64,000 bases of DNA from Monomorium pharaonis (GCF_013373865.1 NC_050473.1:13892283-13956282), one strand, 5' to 3'; positions 12,962 to 25,391 are shown, counted from the first letter of the stretch. Notes: a model not told the origin generated them from the letters alone. Program-made: numbers and translations.

Positions 12962-15660
12962 AGTCAAGGTTAACTAATTAATAGAATAATTACTACGTGC
13001 CTGTAATGAAAGTTTTGCCTTTATCGGCGGCTGTAATTTGGCGAACGAACTAATGAAATTTCTCTTAATATATCGTGCATAATCATTGATTTCTGTTGCG
13101 GAACAAATCTGTGGGAGCTATTGATACAACGGTAAAGTGAAAGGTAATTAATTAAGTTGTGTTTGCGGAGCCGTCCGCTGATTGATTGCGTGGTCTTGCG
13201 TGAAATTGGTTTGCACAATTATTTCGCGGAAAGAAATTTAATGCGCGGTCGTGTTCAATCACAACGTTTTGCTACGTCCATGCATTTTCTTGATAAATCT
13301 GATCTGTTTTTGTCTCACGTAAATCGAAAATACACGCGAGATACACACCATCGAGAGATTATCAAATATAGTGCATTATTGTTATATTGGACATTAGATG
13401 TTTATCAAAACAAAATGATCGATAATGAAATTCGTATTTTCACTAAACGCACCTTTGCGCCTTTTGTTGAGTTTATACAGCGCTCGTTCGCGTCTCGATA
13501 ATGCAGCTTCCTAATAACGACGTATAGTACACGGTGGATAGGAAGTAACGCACGAGAAAAGTGATGCGAAGTGAGTTTGCCGCGGCAGTATCATTAATCA
13601 AAGTTGCGCCCAAGTGCGAGCCGGGGCAAAAGGTTGGAAATTATCGCACTTGCCGACAACATCGTTGTTGCGGTATCGACACGTCGATCGATCCCGCCCG
13701 GAAGAGGAGCGGGAGATATTTCGGAAGAATAACGCGATCGAACTATCACGGTCGTGGCCGCTTTTAATCGAATCACGCAGGGTGTCTACGGACAAATGGC
13801 TGGACGACGAGCGTGCCGGGGGACGGCGAGACGCGAAGAAATCTCGCACTCAGCGCGACGAAAGCGCTGGCGAGAAAGAATTGCACCGCGACGCCGACGG
13901 TGTTCAAGTAGAGCAGGTGTGACACACTCAAGGCGGGACAGCCAACGTCCGACGTTTCATAGCACTCGCTGCGCGACGCTTCCTTCCGACCGGTAGAGCA
14001 TATGTACTTTCGTAAATGCGTTTGCATGCAGTGCCAGATGGTGCAACCTGCATGCTTATGTATATATCAGTAGTTTGCACAAAGGATCGCGCAAGAGACG
14101 ACTTACTTTTGACGCATCACGTCGTCCTCGTTCATCGTTTCTCGCTGTAATTCCGCATGCTGTGTCGTTGTTACTCCCCGCTACTTTTATTTGGGCCCCG
14201 AAACTCGGAATGATTATTGCCTGCCTCGTGTTTCGTTTATTCGTAGCATGTTCTTCTTGAATGTTTGTATTTGCGGACCACGAGAGAAAGATATACATAT
14301 ATGGTCATATCAATTTTTATTTGACGATGCATATCGAAATACGAGATTGATATATTTATTCTTTTGCATTTTTCAATCACAACATTATGATATTCTTTTG
14401 ATACAATTTTCACAGTAAGTGAGGATAATCATTGTTATCACTCTGTTTCTTTTGTATCTAGATCGACATGGCATTTCACTAACGATTTTACAGTTTGTTG
14501 CATTGCGTTTTACATTTGGCCTTTATGATTTTATTTTGTTGTAAACAAAACGCGAAAATGAAGGCAAAATGCAATGCATAAAGTGACAAACTGCGAGATC
14601 GCTTCGTCGAATAGGGCATAGTTATGCGCAGTCGTAGACACTCTTCGCACGAGTCAGTTTTCAGTGACGTGGTATCGGTGAGTTTGTGAAAATTTCTATT
14701 TGAAAGTACACAGGCATAAATGAGAACTTTCAGATAGCGAAGCGTCATAAACGTGCATTGCCGCAAACTGAAACTCGTGCGAAAAGGCGCTTTACTAGGC
14801 GCCACATTCGACGTCTGGCCGTACATCGGTGTTGCTCTACTAAATCTAAGTGATCGAAGACGTATTAGTGCCGGCATGTTCGTCACAACAATGCAACGAC
14901 ACTTTTGCGTTTATATGTATCTCGATTTGATTTAATTTCGAGTTCTTGGCAAAAAACCTTATTAAAAGGCTGCCAAGTAGCGAGCGATGATCGTATAGGT
15001 AAATAATAAATTTCATGCATATTTAATTATTGCATATTCTTTTACTTTTTTAATTTTTCACACCGGCGCTGCGAACGAATATTTATACAAATACTTGCTT
15101 GATTGATTCCACTTTTTTTTTATGTAATTGACACTCAAACGAATGAAAGCTCTCGTGATGAAACCCCACATAATGTTACGTTTGTCGCAAACACGACAAG
15201 CTTTTGGCATGTGTGAAACATATTAATGTAAACATTTCAAGATTTTTAATTACTTTTTTATACATTACTTCTTTAAATTACATCACTTACAAAGCTACTA
15301 CACAGGTAAATCACACATCTCGATTGTTAGGTATGTTTTACTAATTAAGCTTCCAGTAGTAATATCTTCTCCTGCAGCGGGATTTACATTCGAGCTTACA
15401 GCTTAGGAGCGACAGAGAAAGAGAGGGAGACATTCGGAGTGATTAAAGTCAAATGTCTCTTGTGTACATCTCATCTTTCCTTTGTTGCGCAGTTATATTC
15501 GGTTAATATCGAATTGACTTTTTTTTCTCGTTTGTCCGTTTTGCCGACAGCTCGTCGTGCACCTTTTCCGTCTCTTGCATCCGTCTTCTCGCCCTTTTTC
15601 CTACTTTTACGAATATTGACTGATTTTCTTTCTTTCTTTCTCATTCTGTGTTTATTTTTT

Positions 15661-15664
<4 letters not shown>
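12962..15664. other. No gene supported
   Basis: 13560-14000 is CpG-dense, with at least two plus and two minus frames open at once. A minus-strand AAA|gtaagt donor at about 14104 follows a charged peptide (HAELQRETMNEDDVMRQ) with only weak acceptors. TCAGT initiator-like motifs lie at 14655-14672 near a TCG|gtgagt donor. Confidence 0.45.

Positions 15665-15699
<35 letters not shown>
15665..15699 (+). repeat. (TC)n microsatellite inside a pyrimidine-rich tract
   Basis: About 17 TC units sit within a C/T-rich stretch from about 15590 to 15730. Confidence 0.92.
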
Positions 15700-15706
<7 letters not shown>

Positions 15707-17074
15707 TGTGTCTCTCTTTCTCTTTGCCTCTGGCGCAAACTAGTTGAGACAATAAGACGAGAGTACGCCACCTGTTTCTAAGTGTTATGAGACTTTCGGG
15801 CCGGTCACGCCTGTGTCTCTTCACGTACACTTCGTAACTACATATGTATAACACACAGCGCGGACACAAGAACGCCGCACATTTAGAACCTTCCGCAACC
15901 TTCGGTGTACACCTCCGTTAACACCAACTTCCGCCCATCTACCCCATCGTCACCACACTTTACTCCCGTCGGATTCCTGAGATTATGTTGCCGCGGTAGG
16001 GACGTCCTTAAAACCGGATCTTTCCACTTTGGACATTCACGAGGTCACACTGCCAGCTGTCCCGGCGGGATTCTCGATTAACACTTTGGTTGGCGTATTT
16101 CATCGCGCCGCTTAAAAGTAGAACTGACGTTTACTTTTTGACTCTGGACTCCCTCTGCCTAGTTTATTCACATTAAATACCAATGTCCCATTTTAATTTC
16201 GCGTCAAGAGATACACCTCGCCTCAACGTATAACGGGAAACATTGGGGAGACTCGTGTGCCGTGTCCTTAAACTGCAGGTAAGACCTCGAGTTTAAGATG
16301 TCGCCCACGCACAGCTGTTCTCATAACTGTTCAGTGAAGTCGTACTACCGGGAGCGTAACAAGTATCGATCGTCGCACAGGGTTGTAACCAGCTGTGCGC
16401 ACGTATTTATCGCCGGCGTCTGAAATCTTGAGTCTGATTTATTCTTCGCGAGATATGCCGGTGTTCCCGTGAGAGATCGTACTTAGCAATTTTTTCCTAT
16501 TTATCACGCCGTATAACCGGCAAGTAGCCGAGCTATTTCGACAGCGTTGCGTTAGTTTAAACAACAACAAGTTTCAACGATCGCCATTTTCCTTACCGCA
16601 AGAGAGTAGCTCGGGTGAAGTTCGCCCCTCGCGGGCACATTCTTTCCTTTAAGCGCGCGTTTCGATGCACTAATACTTTAAACGCTCATCGACTTTCGTC
16701 CGACATTTTATTTCTATTTTGTGAATCTTTCATGTCGCTATTAAGAAACAATTTCAGAATAATCGCGAGCTTATCGAGAATCGTTCATCCTCGTAACGTC
16801 CGTAAGGTACAATTTTTCGACAAAAAGGTTTCCATCCGCTTTGCCGTTATCTCGGTGTACCACTTACAATGGGGCCATTATCCATCGACTTTCTCCCACG
16901 TATAAGTTACCACGTAGCGCCATCGTAGCGATAGTAATACGCTTCTCTGTATGAACTACCGTAATGCCGAGTGGAACAAAGCGTAGCAGCAGCGAACGGA
17001 TGGAGAAACTTAATCTTCCGGCGAACGCGTTCTGCAATGTAATGAATGCGAATAATACAGAAAGGGTAAAAGGC
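15700..17074. other. One strong donor-like site, no gene assigned
   Basis: CTGCAG|gtaaga at 16279 is close to a perfect donor. The 400 bases before it are stop-containing in all frames near the site, so a non-coding first exon would be the most generous reading. Confidence 0.45.
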
Positions 17075-17158
17075 ACTCTCTCCCCCCCCCCCCCTCTCTC
17101 TCTCTCTCTCATTCTCTTTCCTCTCTCCCTTTCTCTCTGTCTCTCTCTCTCTCTTTTT
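17075..17158 (+). repeat. Polypyrimidine tract with a 13-base C run
   Basis: C13 (17082-17094) is followed by (TC)n runs, interrupted by single purines only. It is prone to triplex, i-motif or G-quadruplex formation. Confidence 0.85.
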
Positions 17159-18905
17159 GCTCCCTTCCATCGTTATCGGAGTCTCTTATCGCAGCCGCCT
17201 GTAAATTAGAAACTCGCTGTATTACTGGTGCGGTTACGTCGTAGATTGCGCGTCGGTGGATGAAAAAAAAAAATCATAACGAAACTTATTTCCGTACCTA
17301 GCGGCGTGTTGCAAAAGCGCGAATCGTCAGGATGCTACGGGAAGAGATACCGGTACGCGCGCGAGATACCGTATATTTCTATCACTTCCGCTATTTTCAC
17401 ACGCGACGTAACCGTCGGCGCATTCATCTTTGATAGAGAGCGGGTGATGATCGCTTTACGCGCGCCGCCCAGTAGGAAAAATAAAATCTCCGGATGTACG
17501 TACGTTCGGAAATAAAGGACAGGATTTATTATGCAATATTTTGCATTCGTGCACGCGCGCTTCGAGTTGGCTCCGCAACCGTATGTAAACGCCGACGTGC
17601 AGGGAGTATATCACATGTTTACTGCATTTTTTTTTAACGCATCAGAGAGTAATTGGAACGACAAGCGTATACCTGCGATATCGTTCGACGCGAAACAGAG
17701 GAATCATCGGTTTAACATCCGCAAAAATATGTAGATAGAAACAAACATACTGTATATCTCGCCGCATTCTCATACGTATATTCCGCTCGACACGCTGGCT
17801 TTTCTCCCGACAACACCGGATTTAATGCTGAAATAATTATGCACCTCTCATTTCGCTTTTATCTCGGTGCGAGGAATCAAATACGTGTTATCCGCATTTT
17901 CATATCAATTTGCCAGAAATTTATTTACGCCCTCGCGTCGAACGTCCGTATGTTTCGTCGAACTAAATTTTGCGGGATTGAAATACTTATTGTACAATAT
18001 TTATTGTCGCGGTGGACGCGCGTACACGAGCGTCCCGTGTGTAACGATATACGCACTCCCGCCCCGTCCCCCCTCTCCTCCCTTCGCGATGCAACAATTC
18101 GCATTCATTTCGTGCCAATTTCGTCGCGTTGAATAAGATCGCACGATCGCGCGTTCGATTTGAACCTGGTTTAAACCGAGCGGTTGTGCGTAGCTGGCTA
18201 TTCGTCAGCCGACCGTGCTTTCGATAGCAGCTAATCGCGGGCGAAAAGCGGGTTTGCGGTGCAAACTTTATTTCGCGCTCAACTGCCACCACAATGCATC
18301 CCCCCGATCGCACCCTGTGCCACCGATAGTGTGTGGCCGTGAAAAAAAAAGCATATATAGCAGATTGTGCGTCTGCAGGGGTGTCAAACGGGAGCAATTT
18401 TGTTTTCGGATCAGCAAACTCTTCGCACAAACGTTCGCAATTACAAGCAAACACGGTGGCGTTATTATCGTCCGCCGGATATTGTTTCGGGCGGAACGTC
18501 TAGAACTCGTGCAATCGTACTCGCGAACATTAAAAATTTGTTTGCCGCGATAGTTTCGCTTTTTTTCTCGCTAGATAAAGGTCATTGTAAAATTTACGAA
18601 GAATTTAAAATTGATAAGAAGCGAAGAAGTACGAGAGCGGATTTTACGTGGTTTTGTTATCGCGACGGATAGCTGATGCTCGACGTGACAGAGAGGGGGG
18701 AGGGACTGATCGCCAGTTAATGCGATTTGGTCGTATCACTGTCAAGCATCGATGTGCGTTTGACACCCCGACGACAGTTGATTCTCCTCACCTTTCGCTC
18801 TCATGTGATACTGTAAACATAACGTCTGCCACTCATTACAGTCAAGTAGTTGTTTCTTTTTGTTCTTCTATGATTTCTTATGATTTATATATGTTTTTGT
18901 TACAG
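17159..18905. other. CpG-rich mosaic, no gene supported
   Basis: Overlapping frames occur on both strands at 17.9-18.7 kb. A minus-strand AAG|gtgagg donor near 18790 follows only a 19-base segment after the nearest acceptor. Confidence 0.5.
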
Positions 18906-19936
18906 GGGTCCCGCGAACATTTTCGGCTAGGCCTTACCGAGGAGGTTGGTTCGTTTGTTTGGTTTGCAATTAGGATTAGTCAGTAGATTTTTTTCTCTAA
19001 AAGCCCTAGTCCTCTCCTTTTTCATTCTTCTTCACGCGTATAGACTTCGCTTTTACATAATAATACTCGTCTGTCTTTTCCCCTGTATTCTTCTTACTAA
19101 TACTATCTCTTTATATATATTATATATATATCTATCTATATCTCTGTCTTTCTCACTATCTACCTTTCCCTTTATTCTCTTGATGCCTCGATCGTCGCTC
19201 GACCATGCTAACACCAATCACCACCTTTGAACGTTACTAACCGTAGCATATATATCTATACATACGTACGTGCAGACACGATCCTTGCATATGTGTACTT
19301 AGACTCACACGTATCAAGATATGTATGTATACGCATATATATGGATATGTGTATATCCGATTATATACCGATTGATTTTCGTATCAAGCAGTGTGTGACT
19401 CACCACCACTCCGACTCGATTGACACCGATTGACTTGTACTCTTTCTCTCTCTCTTTTTTTTGGTTTGTTTTTTTTTCTTTTTACGTTTGTCGAAGGTCC
19501 GTATCTCTAGCTTTAGTTGATCGATGTTTAGATATGTGATGATTACGATATGATCCTTTATCTGTGCGTGCCTTGTCAATGCGCGCGTCTCCCCTCCCCC
19601 CTTTTGTGTATGTACGTGTTCGTGTCGTTGCGTAGGGATGACCCGCAATCCCGTCATGTTTGATCGTTCTGATTTATTGATACTCAATATTTAGTTGTAA
19701 TGATGAACATTAGATAGCCGATTGAATATTTAGTCTTAATGTTTTCTCAGAGAACGACTTGCACAATACAGAGAGACGAATACACCTATCCGTATGCTGC
19801 TTTGAGACCATTTTATTGATCGAACCATTACTATTACACCGATGTTTGGACTGATATACTTGAAAAACGTGACTAATGAGCTCGCCGCCTAAACATTTTT
19901 ATCATAATGCATGAGAACTAATATTTTATTCATCAG
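18906..19936 (+). other. Strong acceptor followed by UTR-like sequence
   Basis: A long pyrimidine-rich tract ends in TTTTTGTTACAG at 18905. All three frames after it close within about 80 bases. The following 1 kb is T-rich with TATATA/TCTATC runs, TATGTATGTATA and TACGTACG blocks, like an insect 3' UTR. An AATAAA occurs near 20018. A terminal exon is possible, but the TSP1-like exon begins at 19937 on the same strand, so the two readings compete or reflect alternative ends. Confidence 0.2.
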
Positions 19937-20001
19937 GTGTCGAATGTACTAAGGTGAACCTCGATGAAGAAGGACGACCGTCTTCACGCTGTATGTTTGC
20001 G
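19937..20001 (+). CDS. Internal exon, probable half of a TSP1 repeat (ADAMTS/ADAMTS-like/papilin type)
   Basis: The exon sits between a good acceptor (possible branch point ACTAAT at about 19918, then TTTTATTCATCAG) and the donor GCG|gtaaga. The frame with a 2-base start phase is open and ends at phase 0. Two other frames contain stops. It encodes 21 residues beginning VECTKVNLDEEGRPSSRC. In TSP1 repeats of ADAMTS-family and papilin proteins, a segment of the form R-x-V-x-C, a variable loop, then G-R-P/x...C follows the W..W..C..CG.G core, and a KPP...C segment comes next. Cys3, Gly12-Arg13-Pro14 and Cys18 fit that spacing. Such proteins are secreted and act in the extracellular matrix. The upstream exon should end in phase 1 with a CG.G...R motif and the downstream exon should start in phase 0; neither was found in this window. 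The family call rests on motif memory from a short peptide; a chance exon remains possible. Confidence 0.42.
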
Positions 20002-20613
20002 GTAAGATACGCGATCACAATAAAAATAGAAAAGTTTCATTATTCTACGTTACGGTTCGTTAACGAATAACGAAGTGTAGCGACTTGCGATATATTCTTC
20101 CTACTTTCTTTACAAGATATTGCTTTCACGATGATTACGATGATTATGTGCGTCGATAAGTTATGGCATTTTGTTGTTATCAGTTGCCTGGACAATCGCA
20201 ACAAAGGCTAATGTTTGTAGCTACTATCTGTAACGTGACAGGTTATTTTTCATCCGACATTTTACAAATTATTACAGCACCGGTGCGTTGTAAATTATTA
20301 TTGCGCTGCAAATTTATGTCTGGCAGATGACAATTGCTACTCTACTAGATCGTTTACAATTTATCTGATAATAATTATGTTAACAGGCGAATCACCCAAT
20401 TGATATTTCCCTATTTTTAGCACAAAGCAATTAAACAGACTAGTAGTCCAGATGTACTAAACCGTAATTTTAAAGTCGCCATCGAGACGACCGGTAAAAA
20501 GTTGTGTCGGGAAGCGGATCTCAACAACGACGTGGTTTTTGCCGGATTGACGTTCCGAGTATCGAATCTCGTCTCATGTCATCTCGAAAGTTGAGAGTGA
20601 GATCTACGACATC
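20002..20613. other. Putative intron after the TSP1-like exon
   Basis: The stretch begins with gtaaga. It holds an AATAAA at about 20018 and AT-rich sequence. No phase-0 exon with the expected KPP...C motif was found. Confidence 0.4.
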
Positions 20614-20661
20614 CGTCGATGGCACCGTCGATGGCACCGTCGATGGCGCCGTCGATGGCGA
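20614..20661 (+). repeat. Minisatellite, 12-base unit CGTCGATGGCRM x4
   Basis: Four units: two identical CGTCGATGGCAC, then CGTCGATGGCGC and CGTCGATGGCGA. The unit is a multiple of three and would read VDG-T/A repeats in an open stretch that continues to a TGA at 20708-20710. Confidence 0.92.
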
Positions 20662-20812
20662 AGACGTTCGCCAACGTGCACTCTACATCCCCTACGAAGC
20701 GTTTTCGTGATGCCACCTCAGAATACAGAATTTTATCGTGCGTGAAAGGCGCGAAATGTTTTATCTATTTGGAAAAAGATTCAAATTGGCATTGCTTCGA
20801 AGAGAAAAACAG

Positions 20813-20822
20813 GCAGACAGAC

Positions 20823-20889
<67 letters not shown>

Positions 20890-20890
20890 A
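20813..20890 (+). repeat. (GACA)n-(GA)n compound microsatellite
   Basis: GCAGACAGACAGACAG leads into about 25 GA units, ending GGAGAGAGAA. Confidence 0.93.
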
Positions 20891-22860
20891 GAGGCAGGAG
20901 ATTGACTGAATATGCAATTTTCACAGTTTCTGACAGACTTTTACTGCGTCAATCTACAGATAGTTATTTGTTAACGTTGAACTATTATTCTAGTTAACAA
21001 AATATTGAAATTCGTTATGTGAGAAGATAACATATGCGGCACGTCAAATAATTGAGTCTAGTTTTGCATGAATTTTGATTCGAATTTGGAATCCACTAAT
21101 TTGCGCGATAAATTTGATTTCGCATTGCACATATGGAGTAAAATATAACGCAATAAAAATCATAATGGAATTTTTGTAACTTGTCGAAATATTATATTAG
21201 CCGTCGTTATCTGAACAAATGTTTCAACGTCGTTGAAAATTTCATAGCGATTTACAATTTCGGTGTAATAACTGCAGACGCAGATAGATCTGTCTCGCTG
21301 CTATAATAATGCCGCGACCCGATTCGGACTTCTGAGATAACTGCGCCAGCGCAAAGATCAGAATAATAGTCCGTTGCATGGCGGCTGCATATTAAACGTC
21401 ATTAAATTATGGGTGGCCGCCTTGGATTACCCTCCGCTTACGCTTATAAGCCGCCTCAGTTTTACGAGGTAAGACGTACGACCGCAAAGATGGAAGAGCG
21501 GAGATAAGGGTTGAGAGGGAGGATGGCAGACATCGAGGAGGCGGATTATTCTGATACTTAAAATACGCTTCTTGGAATCTCGACGATACTACTATCATAA
21601 CACAGATATGAATGTGCGTGGATTAGATTTCCACTGCAAATGGTAAATGTAGCGAAACTTTTCATTGTACCGCTATGTGTCACAAAGCTCTTTTATAATT
21701 AAACGAATACGCTTAATTGTCAGCGACTCACTGTGTAGCGCCATCGCTGCATAGGTACATTTTGGAATTAGGTGGGAAATTGGCAGTAATTAATGCAGAA
21801 TATTACGATCATACGTGAAATTAGAAGTAGCTCATGGATAATTATATTTTATTGTATTACGCAATGTAATCACGTTATATATATGTATAATTCGTTCAAC
21901 TGTGTGTTCATACTTTTCGGTTAATTTTGGCAAATTACCTATACACTCGCTTTTCTATTAATTTATTCATTAATTAAATCACACGTGTGACATAATCGAA
22001 GTGCAAATAATTAGGCTTTCTTGTGGTAGTAGATTATGACATAGCTATTATTTTGTAGCATTAAAGTATTTTGTGGGAATATAGAATTTTTATAATTTTA
22101 CGATATTCTTTTACAATTAATTGTTTCAATATTAAATGATGATGTTAGTTATAAAATTTTGCCCTTTTTCAAGTATTGACCTTTGAAAATTAGAGATATT
22201 TGAAATTATTGACATGTCCAAATAACAAAAAACAATTTAAAATAGAGATATAAAATTTGTCTTAACATATGCTTTTAATGAGGGATATTTTTTATCAATT
22301 TGGGTTATTTTAGAGAAAATATCGAAGCGTCAACGATCAATACTATTAATACTATTAATTTCAAGATATAAACGATTGGAAAGATTTTTTTTAAAGAAAA
22401 AATTTTAAAGCTAAATGAATAACAGCATTATATTTTATGCTTAATTTCAAATCGAATTATTTTAGCAGAATTTTAATTTGAGATTTGAGACGAAGACGAA
22501 AATATAACGTAAATAATTGGGATGTTGCAACATTCTCTAATATTTATCTCAATATTTTTACTAAGGAAGAATTAATTATAGATTTGCTAATAAACCGTGA
22601 AAGAATAATTTGAAAGATGATTTTGAAAAAAAAAAAAAACATGTATATACATCATTGTTAAATCACTTTTACATTAAATTATTCTAAAAGTATTATTTAC
22701 GTTAAATTACATTATAAAAGAGTATTTCATTTAATTTTTAGAACTAAATAAACTTGAGCAATTTTTAAAGCTAAATGAATTGAGCATTCTCTATCTTTTC
22801 TTGGGCACTTATTGACATCAGAAACTTCGTTCCTCAGGGAGACGATAATTTATTAAACAT
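20891..22860. other. AT-rich, no gene apart from a donor-like site
   Basis: A near-exact TTTTAAAGCTAAATGAAT occurs at about 22403 and again at about 22766. There is a run of A at about 22627-22640. No other structure was seen. Confidence 0.55.
21469..21474 (+). other. Strong splice-donor-like site (GAG|gtaaga)
   Basis: The donor follows an ATG-started stretch (ATG at 21409) that reads MGGRLGLPSAYAYKPPQFYE, with an in-frame TAA two codons upstream of the ATG. The KPPQ segment resembles what should follow the TSP1-like exon at 19937-20001, but no acceptor lets the two join over more than 18 bases (ATAAG|CCG at 21450). It may be a first coding exon or coincidence. Confidence 0.2.
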
Positions 22861-23760
22861 AGCACATGGATGCTATTGGCGGTTCAGAAGTGAGGATAAT
22901 TGTCTTTATCAGGTGGAGAAAGAAACGTAACTCTACGAAGAACGCAGTAAACGGAATGGCTGTCACAGTAAAGTAATTTCTTGACGATTTATTGATGAGA
23001 CGAACGTCTCTCCTTCGCCACGAGACGTAAGGCAGGCACCACCGGGATGAAGTTAGACAGGGAGGAAAAGGGGAAAGAAGAAAAGGGTGTAGATTTATTC
23101 GTTCTCAAAAGCGAGAAAGACGTCGAAGCGAACACCTGCGTCCGAGTGAGCTACGCTCGCTCCGTTCGCTGTTCGTCGAAATCTCGGGGTTTGAGAAGCT
23201 ACAGGTTCGTCGTACGGACCTGACATCTTTCACCGAAACTCCGGCTTCCGCGTACGGCTTCTCGTGTACGTCGGCAGTAACTTCCTCGATGAAAACTGCA
23301 TTACCAAGTTACGAGGCGGCGGCGGCGGCGGCGACGGCACTCAGCCTCGGACAGGTGCAGCGGCACGCATCGCGCACACACGCGACTGCGACACGTGTGC
23401 GCCCGACGGGAGCGGCTGTTCGGGTTGCTCCGACGACGTTAAGGGCGAAGCAGGAACATCGGCAGACAACACGGCCGCATTGTTCCGGCGGGCGAAATTC
23501 ACTCTCGGAGATTCTGTCAACTCCGATGATCGTTGTGCCGAGTTTGAATAATCTCTCGGCTGTGCGTTACCTCATGTACAATGTGGAGTCCATCGCGATA
23601 AGCGAGTTTAATTTACGGACGAATAACGTGCATGAAGATATTAAATTGGAGTGCGCTGGACTGCTTCCCGGTGACTTTACAACAATGCCAGCGGGGATGT
23701 ACAGAATACCCCAGACTACCCGTACACCTCTTTCAGAATGAAAAGAATATGCTACTTTTT
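22861..23760. other. CpG-dense block with a GCG run
   Basis: A (GGC)n run at about 23314-23331 would read polyGly or polyAla depending on frame. Two overlapping plus frames of 95 and 150 codons are open there, and neither has a recognisable domain. A CpG-island promoter is possible but not shown. Confidence 0.45.
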
Positions 23761-24101
23761 ATAACAGATTCGGATTACACGTAAAAAAGTAAGAAACTTT
23801 TCCCTCAAACATTTTTTTCTGAAAATATCCCTGTTATAACTTTTTATTTAAGCTTATTTTTTTATTACATTTACTTTTAAGATCATTTTAGAGTTAATGG
23901 AGGCATCCATTTTTTAGAAAAAAATATTTTAGACAAGTTTTTTTAGTGTAATTCAAGTCTGCGATAAAAAATACATTATATTTAAAAAATTTAACATCCG
24001 GTCTGAATAATCCATTTTCGATTGGAATCGAAAATTGAAAGTATTACAATTTGATAGAGCGTACCCGATCTACTTATCAATATTTATGAATTATATGTGT
24101 A

Positions 24102-24458
24102 ATGTCCGAGTACATCCCGTATATTTCTTTTAGTAGAGTAAATTTCCTAAAATGCACAATATCGTGTAACATACGAGCCATAATAGACACTCATAATACT
24201 GCACGACATGAAGTTTTCAGATTGCGCTCGTGTAAAATTTGTGGTGGTGTACACATAGTGTACACGTTAACTGAACATGAAACAATTCTGTGTTGTATTC
24301 AGTTAATTTTTAAATGTAAAACCACAACTGTGAACACGGTAGTTCTATTACATCAGCATGTAATTAAAAGTGGTTTTTTTTTCCATGAAAAGTATAAGTT
24401 GATAGAGAGAATTAGTCTTATTCTCAATGAGAATGGCTATTTAATTTTTCTTGATTAA
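24102..24458 (+). CDS. Candidate 118-residue frame in AT-rich DNA, unknown
   Basis: An ATG-started frame of 118 codons lies in AT-rich sequence where stop codons should be frequent, which makes its length mildly notable. The start reads MSEYIPYISFSRVNFLKCTI. It contains several cysteines, including SCKICGG near residue 45 and a CC pair, but no complete zinc-finger pattern with histidines. A later segment (EKYKLIERISLILNENGYLI) is amphipathic. There is no TATA box at the usual distance. Function unknown; a chance frame is the main alternative. Confidence 0.15.
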   Translation: MSEYIPYISFSRVNFLKCTISCNIRAIIDTHNTARHEVFRLRSCKICGGVHIVYTLTEHETILCCIQLIFKCKTTTVNTVVLLHQHVIKSGFFFHEKYKLIERISLILNENGYLIFLD

Positions 24459-25360
24459 AATATGTTAGACTTTTAATTCTTTAAATTTATATGAAGATAA
24501 ATTAAAATTAATTATATTTTCTACATTCAAACTTTAATGTGATTTTGGCTAAATGGAATAAAAATTACAATTGTCTGCAATTGTAAAAACGCTATTTGCT
24601 ATTATTTAGTATTATATCGTGTGCTGCTCGGATTATCAGAATATACAAGATATTTGTGAATTTTTCTCGGTAACAGATAGACAATAACAGAAATAAAATT
24701 TAATTTGGTAAAATTTGAACGTTATTTAAATACATATATATTGTTACATTTACAGAAAAATTGTTATGATTATTAAATATCAGGCCAATATCTCTTTGTA
24801 TCTATTCGTGAAAAGAATATCCCTGGTGGGACGCGCGTCTTGTCTGTTATAGATATTATTTCTTTATAAACGCCGCAAAACTTCGATATGGCAAAACTTT
24901 TCTTAGTGGCGCGTTTCCCCTTTTATGTCAAAGGAATGCGGAGGGTATGAGAGCGATTTCCCTGGCGGAACGATTCGCGTAAAGCGTGCCATCGACAAAT
25001 CATCCGAAGGGAAGCGCGCTGCTCTGCCCGGTTCCTACCGTACCTATTCTCCGTTCGCTACCTACCCTACGGACGATTTGATTTATACATCGGTGTTGAT
25101 TACAATTGATTTTAGTCCGAGCGCAGGTGAAACCCGGCTACTGTACCGACGAGCGGACGTTGCTTCATTGTCGCGCACGTACGTTGTCTCACTCTTTCCG
25201 TTGCATTCGTGTGCGGACTGCGATCGAGTCGCTTCTCCACACATGTGCACGGACAAACGGGTCGTGCCGGTGATTTTTGGAGTATCGACGACAGGCGTCC
25301 GAGAAGTTCATAAATCATTTCTTGAATATCGAAGCGTCAGCGCGCTTAATTTTCCAGTTG

Positions 25361-25362
<2 letters not shown>
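24459..25362. other. AT-rich then CpG-rich, nothing assigned
   Basis: 24460-24900 is AT-rich and featureless. 24920-25320 is CpG-denser and open in more than one frame. Confidence 0.5.

Positions 25363-25391
<29 letters not shown>
25363..25391 (+). repeat. (AT)n microsatellite
   Basis: About 14 AT units. Confidence 0.92.

Noticed and set aside
18155..18180. tRNA-like B box on the minus strand (GGTTCAAATCG)
   Set aside because: Final C is missing and the flanking bases do not form a T stem.
24265..24310. TTAACTGAA...TTCAGTTAA inverted repeat as a microRNA hairpin
   Set aside because: Only nine paired bases with a loop of more than 20; the flanks do not pair.
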